A stretch of DNA of 64,000 bases from Pseudovibrio sp. M1P-2-3 (GTDB taxonomy: Bacteria; Pseudomonadota; Alphaproteobacteria; Rhizobiales; Stappiaceae): NCBI RefSeq assembly GCF_031501865.1, contig NZ_JARRCW010000001.1, positions 1,943,001 to 2,007,000 on the forward strand, given 5' to 3'. The notes below the pieces were generated by a model, which had not been told where the DNA came from, did no database searches, and worked only from the letters and a program-made list of their open reading frames with translations. The position numbers and the translations under genes are program-made. Shown piece by piece: positions 37,705-46,619 of the stretch (position 1 is the first letter of the stretch; each line of letters starts with the position of its first letter).

Positions 37705-40398
37705 ATGTCCGTTTTTATCGCGCTAAGTGTGTTTGCAAGCCTTATGATTGTCATGGGTCCAGTTTTAGCTTGGATTGCTTTGGTGCGCGTTTCAAAAACG
37801 GAACGCAGGCTTGCTCTGCTTCAACGGACTTTGAGCGAGTATGAGAAAAAAATTGAAGCTCTTCGTAAAGCCGGCGCCCGAAATGAGACACCTTTGCGCG
37901 AGCCTGCATCAAGAACCGCCGAACACATAAGTTTGGCAGTACAAACTGACCCATACACCGGTTCAACCTCTGCCAAAATCAACGTCTCCGCCGCCGCATT
38001 CGCACAGACACCACAATCCAAGTCTGCTCCCGAGCGCGCGCCTGTTCCGCCGCTCCTAACACGGTTTTACAATCACGTAGTTGGAAATTTGCGACAAAAC
38101 TGGCTCGTCTGGCTCGCGGCAACGTCTCTGTCTCTAGGCGGCGTTTTTATCGTTCAATATGGCATAGAAAACGGCTTGCTTTCACCGTTCACGCGCATCA
38201 TTTTTGGTGTTATTTTCGGTCTTTGCCTTCTTGTAAGTGCAGAGTATTTTTATCAACAAACTGCCGGTCTTGCCAGTTGGTTTGAAGTGCCCGTCGCTCT
38301 GGCCGGCGCAGGGATCGCGACGCTTTACGCTGTGGTAATGGGCGCCTATTGGTTGTATGAGCTGATCGGTCCGTTGGCCGCGTTCGCCGGATTTGCTGGC
38401 GTGTCATGGCTGGCCATAGGACTTGGATTACGCTTTGGGCCAGTTGTGGCAACCGTCGGTGTCCTCGGGGCCTATTTTACGCCAGTGTTCGTCGAAAGCT
38501 CCGCGCCTTCCGCGATAATGTATCCTTATGTCCTTCTGGTGTTGCTGGCCGCCTTGACAATTGAGCGGGTGCAAAAGTGGATATGGCTTTCGGCACTGGC
38601 CGTTGTATCGAGCTTTTGGTGGGTTTGGATTTTGCACGGTCTCCTGCCGCAGATGCATATTTTACCATATGCGTGTGCAAGCATTCTCATCCTTACGGCC
38701 GCCCAGATTGGTCTGGGAGTGAAGCCAACAACGCGTCAATCAACACTATTTACAGATCCTGATTTCTGGATCGTTTCGAAAAACTATCCCGTTTTATTGA
38801 TATATGCGGCGGCAGGTCTTGCGGTTGCCATGATGGTACTGGAGAGTTTGCCGCCGATGTCCTCTCTGGCCGTTCATAATGGTGTTGGTTTGGTTGCGTT
38901 GACAGGTCTTGCCATTTACGCTCTTCCTCAAGCACAGCGGCTGGATTTGTTGGCGCCGGTGTTTGTGGCGGCGTTTGTTCTCATTATGACGTTCCAAACG
39001 GCCGGCAATTTTGACGGACAAAATTTTTGGGCGTTTATGGCGTTGACCGCAGTCTTGGCACTCATTGGCGTGCATGGAAGTTTTTGGCGCGCGGCACGAT
39101 CGACGCGCCCGCACTGCTGGTATACAGCTGCGGCACTCACACCTTTGATTGCTGTTTCTGCCCTATGGCAATGGATGCAGATCAGTCCCTTGCTCGTGCA
39201 GTATTGGGTTTTGCTCTGCTTTGGTGCGATCGCTGTCTTGGCCGTTATGGGAAGTCGGTTCCGAGCCATGACCCCCTCGTTTCAGCGCGGCGTGGAGCTT
39301 GCAGCGACCTCAAGTTATCTGGTATTGGGGGCAATAGTGTATCTAAGCTTGAAGGAGGTCAGTTTGACACTGGCCTTCGCAGCTCTTGCCGTGGCAATTC
39401 CTGAAATCTCCAAGAAAATCAATGTGGTTCAAGCGTCAAAGCTGTTTTTGTTGTTTTTGTCGATATATCTGGGAAGAGCCTTGATTGACCCTGGGGTTTC
39501 AGGGGCGTTGGACGCCGCCACCAGCTCGGTTCATTTGCTCTTCATGGGATCATTAGTTCTTCTGAGTCTCGGTTGGTACCGGGCGAATACCTCACAGAGC
39601 TCCAGTCAGGCTGTCAGTTTTGAAACCTCCTTTTGGGCGGTATTGAGCGTTTATGTGATGGTGCTTCTCGGCCGCTGGATGACTGGCCAACAAGGTCTAT
39701 TGTCTAACCATCTGGCCATTGCCTTCTATGCACTTCCCGTATTCATTTTGTCTGTTGTGCAGATCCAACGCCTCAAAGTCGTAACCTCTTTCCGGATGTT
39801 CCGTAGATGTGTCGCTTTGGCGTATATTGGTGTGGCCAGTGTTCTGGCTCTGGCCTTAGTGTTCGTGGTGAATCCGTTATATGGCGGTAAGGTGCAAGGT
39901 CCGTATCTTCTAGATAGCCTGGCACTAGCCTACCTTGTTCCGGCAGGGTTTGTTCTGTTGCTCATCCACTGCGGACGGCCCCTCATATCGCATGCAACAC
40001 TTGCGGCACGCTTACAGTTGGCCGCCTATGGAGGTGCGGCCGTTTTGCTTGCGCTTTATGTGGGACTTGAAATCCGGAGGTTCTGGCACGGCGATGTACT
40101 CACTCAATCCGGTATTTTATTGCCTGAATTGTATTCCTACACCATCGCATTACTTGTGGCTTCTGCCGTGGCCATTATGACGGCGGTTCTTCGAAAGCAC
40201 CTGCGTTTGGCCCAAACTGGTCTCGTTTTAATCGCGATCACCTGCGGCAAAGTTTTTTTGATGGATATGTCTGGCTTGGATGGACTAGCTCGTGCCTCAT
40301 CCTTCATCGGGCTTGGTCTCACGCTATGTGCGATAGCCTGGATACATCAGCACTATCTGAAGCCAATCATCGCAACCTCCCCAGCGGAACAGTCATAA
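37705..40398 (+). CDS. DUF2339 domain giant membrane protein, 897 aa
   Basis: Very hydrophobic protein with an N-terminal helix (about 3-24), a coiled-coil-like segment (about 28-55), a polar Pro/Ala-rich linker to about residue 118, and then some 24-26 membrane helices to the C-terminus. This is the DUF2339 architecture (for example NWLVWLAATSLSLGGVFIVQYGIENGLLSP near 130-160 and LRLAQTGLVLIAITCGKVFLMDMSGLDGLARASSFIGLGL near the end). Function unknown in the family; cell-envelope role suspected. Start ATG 37705 after TTTAGGTGTTGG. It is flanked on both sides by IS elements, so its original neighbours are lost. Confidence 0.85.
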   Translation: MSVFIALSVFASLMIVMGPVLAWIALVRVSKTERRLALLQRTLSEYEKKIEALRKAGARNETPLREPASRTAEHISLAVQTDPYTGSTSAKINVSAAAFAQTPQSKSAPERAPVPPLLTRFYNHVVGNLRQNWLVWLAATSLSLGGVFIVQYGIENGLLSPFTRIIFGVIFGLCLLVSAEYFYQQTAGLASWFEVPVALAGAGIATLYAVVMGAYWLYELIGPLAAFAGFAGVSWLAIGLGLRFGPVVATVGVLGAYFTPVFVESSAPSAIMYPYVLLVLLAALTIERVQKWIWLSALAVVSSFWWVWILHGLLPQMHILPYACASILILTAAQIGLGVKPTTRQSTLFTDPDFWIVSKNYPVLLIYAAAGLAVAMMVLESLPPMSSLAVHNGVGLVALTGLAIYALPQAQRLDLLAPVFVAAFVLIMTFQTAGNFDGQNFWAFMALTAVLALIGVHGSFWRAARSTRPHCWYTAAALTPLIAVSALWQWMQISPLLVQYWVLLCFGAIAVLAVMGSRFRAMTPSFQRGVELAATSSYLVLGAIVYLSLKEVSLTLAFAALAVAIPEISKKINVVQASKLFLLFLSIYLGRALIDPGVSGALDAATSSVHLLFMGSLVLLSLGWYRANTSQSSSQAVSFETSFWAVLSVYVMVLLGRWMTGQQGLLSNHLAIAFYALPVFILSVVQIQRLKVVTSFRMFRRCVALAYIGVASVLALALVFVVNPLYGGKVQGPYLLDSLALAYLVPAGFVLLLIHCGRPLISHATLAARLQLAAYGGAAVLLALYVGLEIRRFWHGDVLTQSGILLPELYSYTIALLVASAVAIMTAVLRKHLRLAQTGLVLIAITCGKVFLMDMSGLDGLARASSFIGLGLTLCAIAWIHQHYLKPIIATSPAEQS

Positions 40399-40569
40399 CA
40401 TCGGTAGAAAAAGAAACATCAAATAAGACCATCACAGTTGGAACGGAAAATCATCGACCAAACTGACCTGCCGTTACTGCCACCTCAAAGGCGTTAGGTG
40501 GGTCAGGCCGGACGTATATGGACACCCCCGATATGCAAGCAGTGATTTATGAAACTTTGGAAGGTGAGG

Positions 40570-40686
40570 TCAGGCACTGACGTATATTCGGCCTCTATTT
40601 GCGACCTTACTCCGTCGCGGGCCCCTATGGAGATCCGTCGAACCGGTCCAATTCGCTTACGCGCACTTTAAATGTGCTCCGTCCGG
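40570..40686 (-). ncRNA. candidate bridge/seek RNA of IS1111-group element no. 3
   Basis: On the minus strand: hairpin GCAC-ATTTAAA-GTGC, then GTAAGCGA (40653-40660), ATTGGACC, the core CCATAGGGGCCCGCG (40616-40630), AGGCCGA and ATATACGTC (40579-40587). GTAAGCGA recurs at the left junction (41867-41874) and ATATACGTC at the right junction (40511-40519). Layout as in elements 1 and 2. Confidence 0.75.
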
Positions 40687-40773
40687 CAGTGGTTTTCCGG
40701 TTCTGTCTCAATGACCATTTTCCTTAGCTTCTTCGGTCCTGCTCACATAGCTTATCAGGGAGCATTGCCATCT

Positions 40774-41796
40774 TCAGCCGATAGCAGCCTCCCGATAAGA
40801 TTCTTTTGTTTGCAATAAAGCCCAGACAATACGGGCCATCTTGTTGGCAAGGGCGACAGCCACCAGCATAGAAGGTTTACGGTCCAACATCCGTTGCAAC
40901 CATGCCCCCTCACGGGCACCGCGCAGCTTGGCCCACCGGACCACTGCCATTGCCCCGGTAATCAGAAGGCGCCGAATATCTCTTTGTCCCATCTTGGAGG
41001 TGCGTCCCAACCGCTCCTTACCTCCACTGGAAAACTGTTTGGGAGTTAGACCGAGCCAGGCAGAAAAATCTCTTCCCTTTGTGAAGGTTTCAGGCGGCGG
41101 CGCAAACGCCAGAATGGCAGATGCGGTGATCGGGCCGATACCAGGAACTGCCATCAAACGTGTCGCAACTTCCTCCTTTTCGGTTGTTCGGTTGATAGCC
41201 TTCAGGAGCTCATCAATTTTCTCCTGCAGGCTCACAATCTGATCGAGAAGCATATGACTATAGCTCACAACCGTTTCTGGCAGGTCCTGCCCCTTTGTTT
41301 GGAGCAGTTCTCGCAATGCCTTGAGATGAACAATCCCTTTTGCTGCAAGCAGACCATGCTCTGCCAGATGCGCCCGCAAGGCATTAATCGTTTGCGTTCG
41401 CTGGCGCACAAACAGATCCCGGGTTTTGAAAGCCATACAGCCTCCCTGCTGTTCACTGCTTTTGACGGCAACAAAGCGCATGGTTGCGCGGGAGGCTGCC
41501 TCCGCAATGGCCTCAGCATCTACTGCATCATTTTTCTGCCGTTTGACAAACGGTTTCACATAGACGGGAGGAACCAGTTTTGCCTCATGGCCGAGGCGGT
41601 TAATTTCCCGCGCCCAGTAATGAGCGGTCGCACAAGCTTCCATAGCCACAACAGTCGGGGGCAAGCTTTCTAAAAATGGCAACAGTTTTGCTCTGGAGAG
41701 TTTTTTGCTGAAAATCGGTTTTCCACTCTTGTCGGCACCATGTGCCTGAAAAACATTCTTAGCCAGATCAAGTCCTACTATGTAAAGTTCTTTCAT
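40774..41796 (-). CDS. IS110-family transposase (IS1111 group), 340 aa
   Basis: DEDD residues visible: GLDLAKN (Asp10), AMEACATAH (Glu), KNDAVDAEAIAE (two Asp). The C-terminal domain has VPGIGPITASAILAFAP and LTPKQFSSGGKERLG with the serine region. Full length. Preceded by AGGAGGCGTCC, a strong RBS. Acts with the candidate RNA at 40570-40686. Confidence 0.93.
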   Translation of the reverse strand: MKELYIVGLDLAKNVFQAHGADKSGKPIFSKKLSRAKLLPFLESLPPTVVAMEACATAHYWAREINRLGHEAKLVPPVYVKPFVKRQKNDAVDAEAIAEAASRATMRFVAVKSSEQQGGCMAFKTRDLFVRQRTQTINALRAHLAEHGLLAAKGIVHLKALRELLQTKGQDLPETVVSYSHMLLDQIVSLQEKIDELLKAINRTTEKEEVATRLMAVPGIGPITASAILAFAPPPETFTKGRDFSAWLGLTPKQFSSGGKERLGRTSKMGQRDIRRLLITGAMAVVRWAKLRGAREGAWLQRMLDRKPSMLVAVALANKMARIVWALLQTKESYREAAIG

Positions 41797-41978
41797 GGAC
41801 GCCTCCTATACAAGTGGTCTGACACCACTTTGGCACAGTAAAGCCTGAAAGGGGGTGTCCATCCCATCGCTTACGAACGCACTCTAAACTCTTATGATTG
41901 ATGCAGCCCATTTGATGGCCCACCGAACTGTGGCAAGCCTGCATAAAAAGGGGATACACCGCGCAGAATCGAACGAAC

Positions 41979-42006
41979 CAAAGGTGGGGGATTATCCCCC
42001 CACCTT
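41979..42006 (-). terminator. terminator of the Cds1-like gene
   Basis: AAAGGTGGGGG and CCCCCACCTTT pair perfectly (11 bp) around a short loop, 30 bp beyond the stop of the minus-strand gene. Confidence 0.8.
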
Positions 42007-42035
42007 TCGCAAGTAAGAGAGTTACTACTGTGGTG

Positions 42036-43136
42036 TCAACGGAGTCCCAACTTGATTGGATGCCATACTCCACTTGTCAAGTACTCTTCCAACTGTTCCA
42101 TATAGGGAGTTATATCAATATTCTGTGAAACCAACCAGTCATCATTGTAATAAGTGTGGCTGTACCTTTCACCACCGTCACACATGATAGAAACGATAGA
42201 TCCCTTCGTATTGTCCAAGAGCATTTGGTGGGATAGTAGGCAAACACCGTAGAAATTGGTTCCTGTTGATCCTCCCGGTCTTCTACCCAAAATTTTCTCA
42301 AGAATACGCATTGCAGCTATCGACGCAGCATCTGGAATGCGCATCATCTGATCAATTACAGAAGGTAAGAAGGATTTCTCGCAGCGAGGACGGCCAATAC
42401 CCTCTATTCTGGATCCATGTGAGATTTCAAATTCACGTGTCTGCTTACAATAACAATCATAGAAAACAGAATTTTCCGGATCAACGACACAAAGTTTTGT
42501 ATTTGATCGATTGTATCTGATATATCTTCCAATAGTCGCTGAGGTACCACCTGTCCCAGCACTCATTACAATCCAAGTAGGAATAGGAAAGGGCTCCTGT
42601 TCCATTTGTTGGTAGATACTTTCTGCAATATTGTTGTTGCCTCGCCAATCAGTCGCCCTTTCTGCAAAGGTGAACTGATCTATAAAGTGCCCACCACGCT
42701 CTTTTGCCAGTTCATTGGAAACCTTTGAAATTGCGGTAGGATCATTTACGAGATGACAAATTCCGCCATAAAACTCAATCGCGTCGATCTTTATTTGTGA
42801 TGTTGAAGCTGGCATCACTGCTATAAACTCAAGACCAATTAAACGGGAGAAATAAGCTTCAGATACAGCCGTTGAGCCCGACGAGGCTTCTATAATCGGC
42901 TTCCCCTTCTTAATCCAACCATTACAAATCCCATAGAGAAACAATGAGCGAGCCAAACGGTGTTTGAGGCTACCAGTAGGATGTGTTGATTCATCCTTCA
43001 AATACACATCTATGCCCTTAAGGATTGGTAGGTCCACTTGGAAAAGATGCGTATCTGCAGACCGATTATAGTCCGCCATAATTCGCTCGACTGCCCACTT
43101 GGACCAATCATGGTGTTCTATTACCGAAGAGGGCAT
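42036..43136 (-). CDS. PLP-dependent cysteine synthase-family enzyme (Cds1-like L-cysteine desulfhydrase)
   Basis: Fold-type II PLP enzyme, 366 aa. The Schiff-base lysine is Lys58 in HPTGSLKHRLARSLF. EASSGSTAVSEAYFSRLIGL (about 84-103) is the substrate-binding Ser/Thr loop and SAGTGGTSATIGRYIRY near 195 is the phosphate-binding glycine loop. The HPTGSLKHRLA signature and length resemble mycobacterial Cds1, which releases H2S from cysteine, rather than CysK/CysM. Cysteine synthase or cysteate-type activity cannot be excluded. Single gene between IS elements, ending in its own terminator. Confidence 0.8.
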   Translation of the reverse strand: MPSSVIEHHDWSKWAVERIMADYNRSADTHLFQVDLPILKGIDVYLKDESTHPTGSLKHRLARSLFLYGICNGWIKKGKPIIEASSGSTAVSEAYFSRLIGLEFIAVMPASTSQIKIDAIEFYGGICHLVNDPTAISKVSNELAKERGGHFIDQFTFAERATDWRGNNNIAESIYQQMEQEPFPIPTWIVMSAGTGGTSATIGRYIRYNRSNTKLCVVDPENSVFYDCYCKQTREFEISHGSRIEGIGRPRCEKSFLPSVIDQMMRIPDAASIAAMRILEKILGRRPGGSTGTNFYGVCLLSHQMLLDNTKGSIVSIMCDGGERYSHTYYNDDWLVSQNIDITPYMEQLEEYLTSGVWHPIKLGLR

Positions 43137-43321
43137 TCATTCACTCCTAGAGTTAAAGTACTGAATTATTACCAAATACAAGAGTACCTGATAAGCTAGA
43201 ATGTTAAGCACTAAGAGACCTGTTTACATAGTGCGAAACCATAACCTCGAACCTCGGCTTAAAGCCTGAAACAGTCACTTTCGTAATGGTCCATCTAATG
43301 TTTCCCTATGATACAGGAGGT

Positions 43322-43888
43322 GGGTCATCGGAAAAGCACTTGGATTAGATTTTGCGCGAGCGGTTGGTTAAAGGATTTGAAGCTGGAAAGTCGTGCTGGG
43401 CGGGCGCTGCACAGTTTGGAGTTGCGCCGTCAACTGCGGTGAGAGTGGTGGCCCCCTATAAGGCGACGGGGTCACCTGCGCCCGCAAAACAACGGCGACC
43501 AAGGGGGCAGGCAAATTTGCACCGCTCCGTACCGCCTTGATTGCGAAGGTGAAAGTACAGCCAGATATCACCATGGCCAATCTGGCGAAATGGCTCATCA
43601 CTGCTCATAGCGTATCTGCCAGCCCGTCTAATCCGTCCAAACTGCTGTGTACTGCTGGGTTCAGCTATAAAAAAACGCTACTGGAATAGGAGAAAGAACG
43701 TAGCAATGTCAAAGCCATTAGATCTGAATGACGCCAGCACCACCAACCCTTAATGCAACGCCAGCCCGCACGACGGGTATTCATTGACGAGTCAAATATT
43801 AAGACCAATAGGACGCCGCTGCGCGGGCGCTGCTATTGAGGTAAACGGCTACTTGCCGCTGCACCTATTGGCAAGTGGCAGACCCAGA
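43322..43888 (+). pseudogene. IS630-family transposase relic with multiple stops
   Basis: Successive frames give LRERLVKGFEAGKSCWAGAAQFGVAPSTAVR-like HTH sequence, then GFSYKKTLLE, then VFIDESNIKTNRTPLRGRCY (first catalytic Asp) and KRLLAAAPIGKW, separated by stops and frameshifts. It is cut off at about 43888 by the left end of IS256. Confidence 0.75.
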
Positions 43889-43965
43889 GATAACGTACAA
43901 TATTTTTCGCATCTGTGGATGCCCCGTGTTTTGCAAGTTGTTTTTCGAGCAATTTTGGCATGTGA

Positions 43966-44082
43966 TCGGTTGCGGTCATCTGTCAGGCCTCGTTGTGCGG
44001 CGCTGCATTTGCCGCGGGCCGGTATGGAGATACGCAACTTGGCTCCAATACACATTTGCGGGCTTTTTGCCCGGTGCGAAAG
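43966..44082 (-). ncRNA. candidate bridge/seek RNA of IS1111-group element no. 2
   Basis: On the minus strand: hairpin CGGGC-AAAAA-GCCCG (44059-44073), then GCAAATGTG (44051-44059), TATTGGAGCC, the core CCATACCGGCCCGCG (44013-44027), AGGCCTG and ACAGATG (43977-43983). GCAAATGTG recurs at the left junction (45278-45286) and ACAGATG at the right junction (43910-43916). Confidence 0.72.
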
Positions 44083-44170
44083 ACTGGTTATGCCAAGTCG
44101 GATCTAGTCGATCGTTTACCCTTACTGCTCAAAGCCCTCCTCACATCCCGACGGACCTGTCCTGAAGCAC

Positions 44171-45196
44171 CTATTTAGCCGGGGACAGGTTTCGGTAGTC
44201 TTCATCTTTGACCAACATAGCCCACAATCTACGAGCCATTTTGTTTGCAAGCGCGATAGCCACCACCATACTTGGTTTTCTTTCAAGCATTCTTCCAAGC
44301 CATAAGCTTTCTGGCCTCCCCGTCCGCCGGGCAGCACCAATGAGTGCCATAGCTCCGATGATCAAAAGCCTTCGGATATCGCGCTGGCCCATTTTCGAGG
44401 TTCGGCCCAAGATCTGCCTTCCCCCTGTTGAATATTGTTTTGGCACAAGCCCCAGCCATGCGGCAAAGTCCCGCCCTCGGCGGAACGTGCTCATTGATGG
44501 GGCAAATGCTGTAACCGCCATGGCCGTTATCGGCCCTATTCCGGGCATGGTTTGCAATCTTTGCGCAGCCTTGTCCTGGTTCGCTTCTATTCGAAGCTGC
44601 TTTTCCAGGGACTGGATCCGGTTTGTGAGCAGTGCAATTTGCTCCAGGTAGATCTGACCGAGTTGAAGCACCACAGGAGGCAGGTCACTGTTCGGAGCAT
44701 TCAAAGCCTCAGCCAGTTTCTTAACGTGTATCGCCTTTCTTGGTGCGAGGCAGCCAAACTCAGCCAAATGAGCTCTCAAGGCGTTGATCAACTGAGTACG
44801 TTGACGTACAAAAAGATCGCGGCTACGGAATAACACGGCGCGACTTTGCTGATCCTTTGATTTTATCGGAACCGTACGCATTGTGGGGCGCGACGCTGCT
44901 TCCGCAATGGCTTCCGCGTCAGCTGCATCGTTTTTTTGACGTTTTACAAATGGTTTCACATAGATTGGGGGAATCAATTTAACATCATGCCCCAGAGCGC
45001 GAATTTCTCGCCCCCAACTATGGGCAGTAGCGCAAGCTTCCATTGCCACAACACAAGGTTCTTGTTTGGCAAAGAACGGTAACATCTGCCCGCGTGACAA
45101 TTTCCGTCGAAATAAAACCTTGCCGTCTGGTGCCGCACCATGAGCTTGAAAACTGTGCTTTGCCAAATCTAAACCTATAATGCTAACCTCTGCCAT
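44171..45196 (-). CDS. IS110-family transposase (IS1111 group), 341 aa
   Basis: DEDD residues in GLDLAKH, AMEACATAH and KNDAADAEAIAE; C-terminal MPGIGPITAMAVTAFAP and LVPKQYSTGGRQILG with the serine region. Start ATG 45196 (MAEVSIIGLD) after GGGAAGGGACATCC; the longer frame to 45304 runs through the element end and is not used. Works with the candidate RNA at 43966-44082. Confidence 0.93.
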   Translation of the reverse strand: MAEVSIIGLDLAKHSFQAHGAAPDGKVLFRRKLSRGQMLPFFAKQEPCVVAMEACATAHSWGREIRALGHDVKLIPPIYVKPFVKRQKNDAADAEAIAEAASRPTMRTVPIKSKDQQSRAVLFRSRDLFVRQRTQLINALRAHLAEFGCLAPRKAIHVKKLAEALNAPNSDLPPVVLQLGQIYLEQIALLTNRIQSLEKQLRIEANQDKAAQRLQTMPGIGPITAMAVTAFAPSMSTFRRGRDFAAWLGLVPKQYSTGGRQILGRTSKMGQRDIRRLLIIGAMALIGAARRTGRPESLWLGRMLERKPSMVVAIALANKMARRLWAMLVKDEDYRNLSPAK

Positions 45197-45329
45197 GGAT
45201 GTCCCTTCCCAATCTTCGATTGCTTCAATCGTAAATATGGCACATTGCGATGCCGCCGGGTGGGGCATCCACTCCATCACATTTGCTGTTGAGTTCGGTT
45301 CCACTCACACTGGATGAGGGGATCAGATT

Positions 45330-46586
45330 ATGGACGAGACCGATAAGCAGAAGGAATTGAACAACGTCATCCGCATTGATGAGGCCCGGATCAAGGATCA
45401 TCTTGGCGAGATGGTACGCGGCACGGTTGAAGAGGCCTTGAATGCGATGCTGGATGCCGAAGCCGACCGATTGTGTGGGGCTGGACGCGATGAACGCTCT
45501 GAAGGGCGTCAGGATACGCGTGCTGGTAGTTATGAGCGTTCCCTGCGCACCAAGGCTGGTCCGGTTAAGCTGAAGATGCCAAAGCTGCGTAAGCAAGCCT
45601 TTGAGACGGCGATCATCGAGCGTTACCAGCGCCGGGAAAGCTCGGTTGAGGAAGCGCTTATCGAGATGTATCTGGCGGGTGTTTCGGTGCGCCGTGTGGA
45701 AGACATAACCGAGGCCCTGTGGGGGACGCGAGTCTCACCAGGTACAGTTTCCAATCTCAATAAGAAGATCTACGCCAAGATCGAACAATGGTGCCAGCGC
45801 CCCATCGAGGGGGATCATCCCTATCTGTATTTGGACGGCATTGTAATGAAGCGCACCTGGGCTGGGGAGGTTCGCAATGTTTCATTGCTGGTGGCTTCTG
45901 CGGTTAACACAGAAGGATACCGCGAGATTGTTGGGATCGTTGAAGGGGCCAAGGAAGACAAGTCCGGCTGGTCGTCATTTCTACGCCATTTGATAGATCG
46001 TGGTCTTTCCGGCGTTCAATTAATCATTTCTGATGCCTGTCGTGGATTGATTGAAAGCATTGAGGAGTACCTTCCTGAGGCCCGCTGGCAGCGTTGTATG
46101 GTTCGCTCCAAGGGAAAACGATTCACTGGATCGTTTTCAGCTCCTTCTCGCTACCGTAATGTATTTTCTTAACTACCCTCTACCAGAGTTCGGGAGGTAA
46201 GCCATATGCTCAAGGCGATCCATGCGCAGGAAAGTCGTGCGGCAGCACAACAAAAAACCGAGGCTGTTATCGCTGCTTTGCGAGCACGCAAGATGACCAA
46301 AGCGGCAGAACTGATCGAAACCCATATCGGGGAGACGCTGAGTTTTTATGCCTTCCCTGACAGCCACTGGCGCAAGATCAGGACCAATAATCCGTTGGAG
46401 CGTATCATGCGGGAGATTCGACGCAGAACCCGTGTGGTTGGGGCGTTTCCAGACGGAAAGTCCTGTCTTAATCTGGCGGCCGCCAGATTAAGACACATCG
46501 CAGGATCCACATGGGCCACAAAACGATACATGAACATGAAGCCACTCTTCGAAAACATCGAGGATCAAACCGGAGCCGTTGCTTGA
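45330..46586 (+). pseudogene. IS256-family transposase, disrupted
   Basis: The mutator-type transposase begins MDETDKQKELNNVIRIDEA. It contains YLYLDGIVMKRTWAGEV (first Asp), GVQLIISDACRGLIESI (second Asp) and, in the second open part from 46206, the Glu region PLERIMREIRRRTRVVGAFPDG. Between RWQRCMV and YRNVFS an extra segment of 16 residues (RSKGKRFTGSFSAPSR) replaces the usual HF. A stop follows after YRNVFS at 46170-46172, so the protein is split. The extra DNA contains a 9-bp palindrome (46114-46138). Confidence 0.85.
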
Positions 46587-46619
46587 AAGCAAAAAGTGCG
46601 AAAGATATTTGACACTACC

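Larger units (their letters stand above)
40516..41868 (-). mobile_element. IS110 family, IS1111-group element no. 3 (1353 bp)
   Basis: Subterminal inverted repeats TGGACACCCCC (40519-40529) and GGGGGTGTCCA (41851-41861) are perfect over 11 bp, with 3 nt and 7 nt outside them, the IS1111 arrangement. The left end reads GATGGGA as in GATGGAA/GATGGAG of the other two elements. 40399-40515 between the DUF2339 gene and this element shows nothing recognisable. Confidence 0.88.
43913..45278 (-). mobile_element. IS110 family, IS1111-group element no. 2 (1366 bp)
   Basis: Perfect subterminal inverted repeats TGGATGCCCC (43916-43925) and GGGGCATCCA (45262-45271), with 3-nt and 7-nt outer ends; left end GATGGAG. 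Inserted about 25 bp inside the left end of the IS256 element. Confidence 0.9.
43889..46619 (+). mobile_element. IS256-family element carrying IS1111-group element no. 2
   Basis: The left end (43889-43911, GATAACGTACAATATTTTTC then GCA) and the inverted right end (46597-46619) match at about 17 of 23 positions. Removing 43913-45278 leaves about 1365 bp, a normal IS256 size. The flanks (IS630 relic left, IS3 right) do not show a matching target duplication, so a rearrangement is likely. Confidence 0.75.
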
